Origin: a virus
Strand: one strand, 5' to 3'
Length of the DNA stretch: 48,026 bases
IMG/VR virus record: IMGVR_UViG_3300030329_003604
Location: 1 to 48,026 of that record
In this document: positions 21,664 to 30,800 of the stretch, piece after piece
How positions within the stretch are numbered: the stretch's first letter is position 1
How the letters are laid out: each line of letters starts with the position of its first letter
Notes under the pieces: model-generated
The model's database searches: none
What the model saw: the letters and a program-made list of their open reading frames with translations, nothing else
Told to the model about the DNA's origin: nothing
Translations under genes and position numbers: made by a program

Positions 21664-23322
21664 ATGTCACTACACGTAAACCGAAATAATAAAACGAGTA
21701 AAAAAGGCTCGTGGGTGGTTAGATGGCGAGAGCACGTGAACGGCAAGCTGCTACCTCGGAATTTGTATTTAGGAAGCACTGCTGACTTGTCAGAATCGCA
21801 GGCTCAATCGCATCACGATATGATTTTATCAATCGTTGGTAATGTAGAGCAGGGCATGTCACTTGACCGTAACCAATCAGCTTGGTTGGCCAAAGCACCA
21901 GAGAAGGTGCATGCAAAGTGTGTTGAGTATGGGCTTTGTCGTCCACGGTCTATAAAGCGGCAGAAGTCCGAGTATTCGGTAGAGAGTTGTGTCGAAGTGT
22001 TTATGCAGCAGGCTGCGGTTTCTAAAGGCACGAAGAGCGTTCTGGAAAAGGCGTTTGGTAACCTGAAAAAATTCTTAGAAGGGAAGAAGGTTACGGACGT
22101 GCGGGATGTCACAAAAACGCATGGTAAGGATTTTCGTAAATGGCTGCTGACCAATGGGCGTGAGATTGGTTCTGGACTATTGGCTGAATCAACTGTCGGT
22201 AAGCGAGTAGAGAAGTGTTCTCAGCTCTGGAATTGGCTACTAGAAGAAGAATATGTAACCAGGAATGTGTTCGCCAAAGCCGTCGGCGACACAAAGCCTG
22301 ATAAGACACGTCAGACCTACGTTACGCTTGAACAAACTCAGGCGATGATAGATTGTCAGCCTACAGAGCAGGATAAGTGCATCGTCGTTCTCGCTCGCTA
22401 TATGGGAATGCGTGCCCCAAGTGACATGGTAATGCTTAAAAAATCTGATGTTCACTGGGGAAGTGACCCTAAGACCGACCCACCCACGGTCACAATTAAC
22501 TCGCTGAAGACAGGCAAGCGTGTGTGTCCATTGTTCCCAGAGGCTCGCTGGGCCTTCGAATACTTATGTGAGCGTCAGGAGGCCGCTGAGGGCTTCCTGA
22601 TACAGGGTGAGCGATGGGATGATGTTCGCCGTGGAACGCACGAGACGAAAGACCTGAGCCTCTCAACACGCTTTAAAAAACGGTATGAAAAGGCTATGGG
22701 CAAAGAATGTTGGCCAAAATTGTTCAACAACATGCGTGCCAGTCGCATCACCGAGCTCATAAAGATTCACGGAATTGACCAACATAGCGTTGGTGAATGG
22801 GTCGGAAACACACCTGCAATCCAGAATCAGCACTACTTACAGATCATGCAGGAAGACCACGCTAAAGCCGCTAGTGTTGGCTACGGTTTAAATACCGTCA
22901 CAAATACCGTCACAGAATTGGCCAATATCAGCGAATCTCAGGTCGTCTCTAACGACCTCTACAAGCGTGTTTTAGAGACCACGCCGGCTGATGAACTTGC
23001 CCGCAATACCCTTATTTTAGAGCACTTAAGTGCTCTCATGCGGTCCAATAAAAAAGCCTCCAGTCTCCTGAAGGCTCTGTTAGCAGAAAGTCTGCAAGTA
23101 GCGGGGGCCGGATTCGAGAAACCCGTTTCAAACATCGTGAAACATAGGGTCGGTAAGGTGAAAGCTGTAAATACCGTCACAGATACCGTCACACAGGTTA
23201 CCACTTCCTCTATATACACGGAAAGCAGCTCAGACTGGGAGAGTGTAACTGACATTACGGAAGATTGGATTTTGGAGTCTTTGGCAGAAGCAAAAAAGGC
23301 TGCTAGAAGCCAACCGGCATAA
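21664..23322 (+). CDS. int: Tyrosine integrase with long C-terminal extension carrying attP-like DNA
   Basis: 552 residues. Arm-binding/SAM-like N-terminal part (about 90-200), catalytic domain with Arg in YMGMRAPSD (near 249), NSLKTGK Lys, NNMRASRITEL (second Arg near 357, with Asn in place of the usual His two or three residues before it), GEWVGN and nucleophile Tyr in NQHYLQI (near 390). After the catalytic Tyr, 150 more residues follow, an unusual length. These include two copies of an NTVT-x-TVT repeat and the DNA that looks like attP. Integration there would change or truncate the C-terminus. It catalyses site-specific integration and excision. Confidence 0.9.
   Translation: MSLHVNRNNKTSKKGSWVVRWREHVNGKLLPRNLYLGSTADLSESQAQSHHDMILSIVGNVEQGMSLDRNQSAWLAKAPEKVHAKCVEYGLCRPRSIKRQKSEYSVESCVEVFMQQAAVSKGTKSVLEKAFGNLKKFLEGKKVTDVRDVTKTHGKDFRKWLLTNGREIGSGLLAESTVGKRVEKCSQLWNWLLEEEYVTRNVFAKAVGDTKPDKTRQTYVTLEQTQAMIDCQPTEQDKCIVVLARYMGMRAPSDMVMLKKSDVHWGSDPKTDPPTVTINSLKTGKRVCPLFPEARWAFEYLCERQEAAEGFLIQGERWDDVRRGTHETKDLSLSTRFKKRYEKAMGKECWPKLFNNMRASRITELIKIHGIDQHSVGEWVGNTPAIQNQHYLQIMQEDHAKAASVGYGLNTVTNTVTELANISESQVVSNDLYKRVLETTPADELARNTLILEHLSALMRSNKKASSLLKALLAESLQVAGAGFEKPVSNIVKHRVGKVKAVNTVTDTVTQVTTSSIYTESSSDWESVTDITEDWILESLAEAKKAARSQPA
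22890..22913 (+). repeat. Arm-type integrase-site repeat, left pair
   Basis: AAATACCGTCAC repeated twice head to tail without a gap (22890-22901, 22902-22913), inside the int coding sequence, encoding NTVTNTVT. The same 12-mer pair recurs at 23169-23192. Position, 185 bases left of the core, fits the P arm of a lambda-type attP. Confidence 0.6.
23050..23076 (-). terminator. Minus-strand terminator beside the att core
   Basis: In minus-strand RNA AGCCT...AGGCT (23076-23055) with inner CAG/CTG pairing is followed by TTTTTTATTG. It lies about 20 bases past the tRNA-3'-end-like core, oriented as a terminator for a tRNA gene that the phage would interrupt, although it sits within int. Confidence 0.5.
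23098..23118 (-). other. Probable attP core: tRNA 3'-end-like sequence
   Basis: On the minus strand this reads CTCGAATCCGGCCCCCGCTA then C: positions matching T-loop TCGAAT, T-stem CCGGC, acceptor CCCCGCT and discriminator A of a tRNA. It is flanked by paired arm-type repeats at 22890 and 23169. The intact phage genes on both sides show that this is an unintegrated attP, not an attL/attR. Which tRNA is targeted cannot be told; the acceptor pattern recalls initiator tRNAs. Confidence 0.55.
23169..23192 (+). repeat. Arm-type integrase-site repeat, right pair
   Basis: AAATACCGTCAC then AGATACCGTCAC (23169-23180, 23181-23192), one mismatch from the left pair. 51 bases right of the core, fitting a short P' arm. 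Encodes NTVTDTVT in the integrase tail. Confidence 0.6.
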
Positions 23323-23433
23323 ATGCCGTAGACCAATTGAGACTACACCAACCTCCGCAGGATCGCCCAACGTTTGATCTTACCCGTTACGGTTGCTAGA
23401 TTGAGGTAAACGAAAGAGAATTAGGAGTCAGCA

Positions 23434-23994
23434 ATGGACTTGAGAAACCTATTTGAGCTAACTGCATGGTTTAACCTCAACAAGGCTAGGGCTAATTCAG
23501 AAGAATTAGTCAAACAAGGCCGACACGCCGAAGCACTCCGGCGTGGTCTTAAAGATCGAAAAGACTGCCCCTATTGCGGAGCAAAGCTCCCTAAAATTGG
23601 CGTCGAAATCTGCATGCACTGTCGCAAAGAATTGGCTTGGGTTTATAGCACCCCGTGTAAGCCGGGAACTGAACCGCAGGTTAAGAAAAAACTAGATAAA
23701 GAGCGAAAAGCCCGACTGAGAAAACTTGAAGAAAGAGCAAATCAGGCAGAAGCAGAACGCCAACTCGCTGAGGAACAAGCGGCCAAGTTCAAAGAACGCG
23801 CGCCTGCTTGGATTACTGGAGGCACTTTGTTTTTTTTGGGAGCGGTTGTCGGGTTCTTACTGAAAGCAGCAGAGGGAGATGGTGATATCGGAGGTAAAGT
23901 GAGTTTTGGGGAGTGTGTCACTTCCGCACTTACCATTGCAACCGTTGTTACTTCTTTTTACGCATTCGTACTTTGGCTTTGGTCACGCCGATGA
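23434..23994 (+). CDS. Membrane-anchored zinc-ribbon/coiled-coil protein
   Basis: 186 residues, ATG 23434 after TTAGGAG. CPYC (45-48) and CMHC (60-63) make a zinc ribbon, followed by a charged coiled coil (85-122) and two membrane segments (127-145, 162-183). Same style as the plus-strand genes scattered in the late operon, but here it follows int and ends at a hairpin shared with the convergent lysis genes. Likely a lysogenic-conversion gene; function unknown. Confidence 0.7.
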   Translation: MDLRNLFELTAWFNLNKARANSEELVKQGRHAEALRRGLKDRKDCPYCGAKLPKIGVEICMHCRKELAWVYSTPCKPGTEPQVKKKLDKERKARLRKLEERANQAEAERQLAEEQAAKFKERAPAWITGGTLFFLGAVVGFLLKAAEGDGDIGGKVSFGECVTSALTIATVVTSFYAFVLWLWSRR

Positions 23995-24009
23995 TTCTAT
24001 TCATCGGCG
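23986..24009. terminator. Bidirectional hairpin between convergent operons
   Basis: CGCCGATGA (23986-23994) and TCATCGGCG (24001-24009) form a perfect nine-base stem with a six-base loop, exactly between the stop of the plus-strand gene and the stop of the last late gene. No strong U-tract on either side, so the strength as a terminator is uncertain. Confidence 0.55.
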
Positions 24010-24010
24010 C

Positions 24011-24247
24011 CTACTCCAGCTTCCGCAGTATCTCTTCCTGAATGCTCACCATCTTCCGCACGAGTTCACCTTGGAGCTCAAGCTGCTGCTCAAGCTTCAC
24101 GAGGAACTCTCGGTGCGAGGTGATGACTGGATCGACTACACGAGCCAGCAGCACCTCACCGACTTTCTTGAAACCGTATAAGAGAATCAGACACAAGCCG
24201 ATTGGGAAACCGACATCAGTCAGCATCTGAGGTAAGTTCGTTTCCAT
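24011..24247 (-). CDS. Small TM/coiled-coil protein, holin- or spanin-like
   Basis: 78 residues from ATG 24247 (METNLPQ), with GAGGACTGGT upstream. One hydrophobic segment (about 10-27, VGFPIGLCLILLYGF) then a long amphipathic coil (EFLVKLEQQLELQGELVRKM). This resembles BhlA-type holin-like proteins or inner-membrane spanins. Last gene of the late operon, next to another holin candidate, so a role in lysis is inferred. Confidence 0.55.
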   Translation of the reverse strand: METNLPQMLTDVGFPIGLCLILLYGFKKVGEVLLARVVDPVITSHREFLVKLEQQLELQGELVRKMVSIQEEILRKLE

Positions 24248-24425
24248 ACCAGTCCTCTCGTATCGTGTATTCAAAGTTGATGATGTGGGCGAGGAAGCTT
24301 AGGAACTTAACACGAATGTACCCCTCTGCCGCCATGAGGTTCTCCAGTCGGCTTAGCGTGTGGACGTTGCTAGAGCGAGCCATGAAGCGATAGCGTTCGC
24401 CTGGTTTAACCATTCTAATCTTCAT
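24216..24425 (-). CDS. Unknown 69-residue basic protein
   Basis: ATG 24425 overlaps the end of the holin-like gene by 11 bases. Basic alpha/beta protein (MVKPGERYRFMARSSNVHTL, AAEGYIRVKFLSFLAHIINF). No family recognised. Placed between two membrane proteins of the lysis-like set. Confidence 0.55.
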   Translation of the reverse strand: MKIRMVKPGERYRFMARSSNVHTLSRLENLMAAEGYIRVKFLSFLAHIINFEYTIREDWYGNELTSDAD

Positions 24426-24648
24426 CGCCAGCTCCCTTCTCAGGGTTCACAGGGCGAATGGTATCGCCAACAATCAGAGCTGCGACTGTGATGACGAGGT
24501 TGTTGACGGTGTCTTCTGACACACCAACCTCGGCCAGATTGAAGTAGTTGTAAGCAGCCATGAACACGATGGTCAAAATGCCGGTAATGACTCGTTTGGA
24601 TTTGAGACTCTTTAGGAAGTCCCCAATTACGCTTGTGATGTTATTCAT
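24415..24648 (-). CDS. Putative holin
   Basis: 77 residues, ATG 24648. Two hydrophobic segments (about 20-38, VITGILTIVFMAAYNYF; 49-64, NLVITVAALIVGD) joined by a short acidic loop, and a charged C-terminus (PEKGAGDED). Size and layout match two-pass phage holins that open the inner membrane at the end of infection. No endolysin is evident next to it. Confidence 0.6.
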   Translation of the reverse strand: MNNITSVIGDFLKSLKSKRVITGILTIVFMAAYNYFNLAEVGVSEDTVNNLVITVAALIVGDTIRPVNPEKGAGDED

Positions 24649-24650
24649 TG

Positions 24651-24875
24651 TCAGGGTCCTATTTTGAACTTAAAGAAAGCGGCAATGCCCATAATCATCC
24701 CGATGAGGATCACGAGCCACTTGCGTTTAGCAGCGACCTGCTTAGCCTTCTCAGCCTTGGCCAGTGTTAGGTTAGCCTTGGCTTCAGAGCGGCTGGTCTT
24801 AGCCCCTGTGCGTTGTTCTATGCGTGACGTGCCTTCGTACTGACCGTCTTCTCGATATCGTTTGCGTTTTCTCAT
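24651..24875 (-). CDS. Small basic single-pass membrane protein
   Basis: 74 residues from ATG 24875, whose ATGA overlaps the stop of the 2256-residue gene. Basic, Lys/Arg/Ala-rich first 52 residues (MRKRKRYREDGQYEGT...) then one membrane helix (about 53-69, KWLVILIGMIMGIAAFF). Could be a spanin-like or ejection accessory protein. Coupling to the giant virion gene supports it. Confidence 0.55.
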   Translation of the reverse strand: MRKRKRYREDGQYEGTSRIEQRTGAKTSRSEAKANLTLAKAEKAKQVAAKRKWLVILIGMIMGIAAFFKFKIGP

Positions 24876-27800
24876 CGTCGAATCTTGCTCCGGTTTTGCG
24901 AGTACCATTTGCGGTACTCAATTGCAGCGTCTTTGTAGGCCTCCCAGTGCTTTGTGTCTTTGAGTGCGTACTCATCTGTATCAGCGTTTGACCGTATTGG
25001 TCGCTTCGGTATCTTGGTCGCACTGCTCACAACCTTTGCGAGGACTATCCGTACCTGTCGATCCATGTCGATGTCGAAGTTCACGTTACGCTCGTAATGG
25101 GCTTTGACGTTATTGCGAGCTTCTTCAAGAGCGTTCTTTGTGATCTTGAGGACAACCGGCGAAGGCTCTCGCTGCATCTCTGGAGGTATGGCTTTCAGGA
25201 CGACCTCACGTGCTAATGTCCCAGACACTTTCCTAAACTCCTGATACTGGCCGTCACGATCCATCTTGCGTTCAGTCTTACCAGTTGGCGTGTACGTGTC
25301 TCTCGGTGGTGTCGTTAGGGTTTTGTCGTCAGGGTTGAGTCGATTCCAGTTATCTATCACACGATTACCTGCGAAGCGTTCAGCACTCTTGCTACGCATT
25401 CCAATAAGACTCTTGGCATCGTTAGAACGTTCAGCTGGAAAACCCCACTGGTCATAGATTACAGGAGCATCGAGCACGTTCTCACGCTGTAGAGCCTGCT
25501 TGCCAATCGTATCCACATCCTTATCACGCACATATGGATCGAACTTGCGTGTGGTCTGTCCCCACAGTTTCGGAATGAAGCTACCTATCATCGACGCAGC
25601 CCATCGCTTACCGCCTTTCTCTTCCGTTATTCCGGTATACAGGTCACTGATACCACGCAGGAATGTTTTCTCATGCAGCTGTCCCGCAAGGCTTCGCCCT
25701 AATATCGTTGGTTCACCTTTCTTAATTGCATCCACGCCGTCAATTGTGGTTGCACCAATAATGGCAAGAGGGTCTTGTCGGTCATAAGAAACCCACTCGT
25801 CTCCAAGCTTCATTGCCATAACAGGGTTCACGCCTTTGCCGTACCTATAGGTTCGTTCTCTACTGTCATGACCTTTAGCTGCTCCGGTTAGAACCTGTTC
25901 CTCTTCGTCTTCAGAGTTCCTGAGCCCCAGTAACAGAGCAAAGATGATTGTCGAGGCTACTTGGCTAACCGCTTCACTGCCGACTCCCTTAAGTGCTGGC
26001 TTGCCATCAAGTAGGTTGCGAACAATCTTGTACGGTAGCAACATGGGCATTCCAGGCAGCCGCACAAGAGCTTGTGATGTAATGCGTACTGGTGTTCTCA
26101 CAAACGGAGCAATTGTATGCCGTACTAGGAATCCTCCGGCTGTATCTGTGCGAAGTTTATCACCGGCTTCAATAAGCACCTTGGATGCACCCTTGCCGGT
26201 ATCTTGGAACATACGAAGCGAAGCCTCGTTCATTGCACGCTTCCAAGCAGGCGACTGCTTATTGGCAACTAAGTCTTCAATCAACTCGGCCTCTGATAAG
26301 CCACCACGGTCTTTCGTATTACGTGCAATCATCGCTGCCTGCACACCAACGTGCATGTGAGCATTGAGTGTTTTGAAGAACTGGTCAACCATGTGCATCG
26401 GGCCGAATCCAAGCACACTGCGAATCTTGCCTCGAACACGCCCAGGTAAAGAATGTTCCATCTCAATTTTGGATTTGAAATCAGTTCCAGTCTTGTCTTC
26501 AATGAGCTTGTTTTTATGCCACCCGTGCCACTCGTTTGCCCATGCACCGAATGCATGTTTGAACGCAGACCCTAATGCATTTGTAATGCCCGCTGCACCG
26601 TATTGCTTGTAGTCACGAAGCTGTAGTTGATGTGGATCAGCCTTGCCGAAGATGCCAGCGGTGGAGTTTGCAGCTGCCCACATGACTTGCTCTAGTTCGC
26701 GCCAAGTAGAGAATGTGGCGTTACTGAAGGCATTGACCATCTGAGTTTCTGGGCCACTGAGCATTGCGGCGTAACGGTACTCTGATATCACATCAGCGAG
26801 TTGTCGAACTTTGTGTCGCTTCGTTTTGTTAATAAAGTCAACGACTTTAACCGACGACTCAAGGTCACGAGCTAGTCGCTGTAACCCAGCAGTAGTCGTG
26901 TCATACCCAAGCTTCTCGATAAACTCCGTAATCTTTTGAAGTCTCTTACGTTCTTTCAGTAGAGCCTGATACGCCTCCCGTCCAATTAGCTTCTGGTCAG
27001 GCATCGGTGTGCTAGGGTCTAGCATATCCCCATCTGCGGATGTCTGCTGTTGTGTTTCAGTCTGAGGTGGCTGCTGAGCGTCGGGTTGTACTGGAGTCTC
27101 AGCATCTGGTTGGGGAGGTTGTTGGGCATCAGGCACAACAAAGTCTTCGCCTAGCTTCTCAGGAATTGAGGAAAGCAGCTCCTCGGTTTTCTCATCGACC
27201 GATAACATGCCTTCGGTAATGGCATCTAAGCGAACCTGCACATCGGTCTTGCGGTTGCGATTTACCTCCTTGAACATTGCCAGCGTTTGAGCGGTCTGCG
27301 TTCCGGCTTTACGCTGTAATAAATTGATTTTGTGAAACTCTGCCATCTGCTTAAGAGACACAGGGCCGCCGTTAAAGATTCCATCTTTCAGCTGATCCGC
27401 ATGTAACACATCACGAGGGTCTATTGAACCTTCCTCAAGACGCTGCATTAACTCGATGTCGGCGTTCGGATTTCTAGCCCTCTCCTTCTCGATCTTGTCG
27501 AGTTCGTTCTGGACTTTAATGCGTTGAGGGTCGTATTGCTCATTCAGGTCTTCGACAGCTTCACGTGCAGCTTCATTGCCCTGTCGGTTAGCGTAGCGGT
27601 AAGGACTGCCTTGAATGATCGGGTCAGTAGCACCCTCCTCATTGATCCACGCTGGCGGGATGTTAATTTTCTGGTCAGCGTAAACAGTGTCCTCGCCGCT
27701 AGCGGTCTTATTAAAATCTCCGTGCGGTCCATAATTCACCCATGAGTTCTGCCCACGAGTTTCCATCGTCATTGCTGGTCGAGCAAGCGGTGAGTACATG

Positions 27801-30800
27801 GCAACATGAGATCGCCAAGCATTCTCCTCACCGAATGCTCTAAATCCATTCCCCTCTTTTACATGGCCGAAGTAATCGTGAACGATTCGGAAGATGTCGT
27901 TATATCGTGCCTGTTTGCCTGCGATGATTTCATCAGTTAGCTCAAACAGCGGATTCTGTGCAGGATCAAAGTCAGCATCGGAACCAAAACCTAGGTCTGT
28001 TGGGAACACATAGAAGTGATTGTTTCTTCGGATATCCTCGGTAGCTAATCTAGGTGACTCACTATATGGGTCACCCGCCTTTTCGAGCATCTCTTCAGTG
28101 ATCCACTCTACCTGCAATCCTGTCTCTTTAATCACAAGCCACTGTGCGAGTGTCTCATCCATCATCGCACGATAAGACTTTGCTACGGCAGGATCATTGG
28201 GAATATGCTCTGCGGATTCATACCAATCGGCTATCCGAGCTGCACGTTGTTTATCCACCTTCTGGTAAGTGGATGGTGGGTTGTAATCAATTCCCGAACG
28301 CTCAGCGTAAACAGCAGCGGCTGTGCGAGCGATTTTAGAGGGGCCTATCTTCGCATCAGGATAGGCTTTTAACTTGATGTTTGTGGGGAGTCCTTCGAGG
28401 GCAGGTTTCTCAATAGTGGCCCTATTCTTTGACGAAAGCTGCTCAGAGCCTCTTGGTAGGCTTCCTCGCTCTCGTAATTCTCCCGCTTGGGTCCCTTGCT
28501 CTTGAGCCAGTTGTCCCGTTCTTGTTTGCTGTTGTGAGGCATAATTTTCTCCAGTCGGTCTAGTATAGTTTTTATCGGGCATTCCTTGAATAGGCGTTGA
28601 ACCAATTTCGGTTTTCCCTGGATGAACTAAATTCACTGAACTCATCTCTTTTAGTTCAGCTAAGGCATCCGCTTTAGTGCCTCCATCAGGCATTCGGAAG
28701 CCTTGTTTCCAAAACAGGTTTAGGCTGTTCTCGCTGCTTACTTGCGCTCCAATACTTCCCTTTAGTGTATCCCTCATCTCCTGTACTAAACGAGTTGCAA
28801 TCCCCTGCCGTCTTTTGTCTTCATCGACAAACGTACTCAGCACAGAATAATCGGTGTCAGCCCATTCGTTTGCTACGGCCTCCAGCTTTCCTCCTTCTAA
28901 TGTGAATTGGTGTGGGTCGGAGAAGTTGTCTATTCCCTCGAAAGTATTTATCCGACTTACCGGCATTCCTTGTGTGATGTTCTGCTGCTTACCCATAAAC
29001 ACATCCATCTGTTCGGCTGAACGTGCTTGCCAGAAGTCTTCGCTCTTAAACAGCTGCTCTGCGGCTTTGCTGCTTAGCTCTACCTTTCCACCGGTTAGTT
29101 TGCTTAGGATGCGGTTGATCCAGTTCTTGATACGTTGAACCATGCCTTGGTCTTCCCAGAGCTCAGCATACAAAGCGATGTCTTCTGACTGCTCACGGAA
29201 GGATTTATTTGGATCGCTATACTGCTTGATTAGTGCGTCACGCTCAGCCTTATTCCACATACCTGTGTTGAAAGCGAAATGCACCATTTCGTGTTTTAGG
29301 ACCTTAACCTGATTAGCATTTGCTTTAGCCCAGTCAGTATTGTTCAAGTCAACAACAGCGAGCAGATTGAGCTCTGCCGCCTGTTCTTTCGTTGGCGGTC
29401 GTATCAAACCTGCACTGAATTGACCTTGCGCTTCCTTCGCTCGGTAATCGGTAATGTACTGTTCTGCGGTAGGGAATTGTTGCGTGAATCCCTCTACGGT
29501 AGTTGAGTAATCCTTATACAGTTGCTGTAGCTGAGAGTCGGTAATGTCAGCCGTCTCACTAAGGCGTATTAACACACTGCCGGTAGAGAGGTCTAACTGG
29601 AAGCCCTCATCGACTTCCTTGACGTTGATGCCTGGAAACGCTCGACGAATATCACGAACTGCGATGTTTCCAACTGCTTTTTTTTGGAGTTTTGTTTCCT
29701 CCTGCTGTGCCTCGGTTTGCTCGACCTGTGGAAGGACATCCTGTTGCTGTTCTTCGACAGTGTCTTGTTTTACTGTTACAGGCTGTTGTTGCTCAGGCTG
29801 AATCGGTTGTTGAGCTTCAGGTGCAGGTTGCTCTGCTTCAGGCTGGACAGGTGCTGGTTGTGCAGGGGCAGGTTGTATTGGATCAGGCTGAATAGGTGGT
29901 TGCTGCTGAGCCGCACCTTGTTTCGCCTCCATCTTTGCGCTGGTGCTTAGATAGTCTTCAGCCAGTTTGAGGAACTGCTGACGTGCTTGCTTGTTAGGCA
30001 TCAACTCAAGCAGATTCTTGTCGCTATCGGGGACAGGTATTTGAGCAAACGATGAGCGAGAGTCTTTACCTTCCTTTACTAGAGAAGCCACATCGTTTCG
30101 AAAGCCTTCGTTATTTTCAATCTGTACTGTGAGAATTGCCCCTATTGGTGTTTTCTCGAAATCCTCGACCGCAGGTGTTGGCGTAGCACGACCACCAGCC
30201 ATACCCTTCATTGCACCAATGCCGACAGCCTCGGTAAGTCCTTGTGTCAGCATGTCATCACGGCGTTGAGAAGCTTGCTCTGGTGTTTCATCTGTCACGC
30301 CAAGCTGATAGCCAGCCTCTTGAGCGACATCACCTGTCAGGCCAAAGGATTGGTCGATTTGCGGAGCAGCATCACGGTTGTAACCAGGCATCTGGCTGAA
30401 GAAGACTTCATTCGCACCCTGAACGATTTCGGTAACACGCTCTTCACCCAACTCAGCAATCATTCCGTTGAAACCAATACGACTCGCTATCGGTCCAGCA
30501 TCAGGATTAGCACGTTGCCATGACTGACGAATGCGATTTAGGATGTACGTTTTCATGTTCTCAGGCACATCCGCTGACGTAGGCTTTGGTGTCATTGCCT
30601 TACGGATTGGTGATCCGATCTTACTTGCACCTTTAGCCAGTGCCTCACCACCAACTTTTTCAACAAGGTACTCGCTCATCTGGTTAACGACAGCCTTGGG
30701 TAAGCTGTTCATCCATGAGTCTTTCTCGGTTGCAGCGAATCCAGTCTCAGTGCTCTCGTCGTATTTGAGGTCACGCTGTGGTAGAGCTTGAGCTAGCGTC

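Noticed and set aside
22890-23192. CRISPR array
   Set aside because: Only two pairs of 12-base repeats without regular spacers; better explained as integrase arm sites.
23300-23400. tRNA or tRNA remnant on the minus strand (TAGTCTCAATTGGTCTAC looks like a D-arm)
   Set aside because: Anticodon loop has four bases only and no T-arm follows; likely chance next to the end of int.
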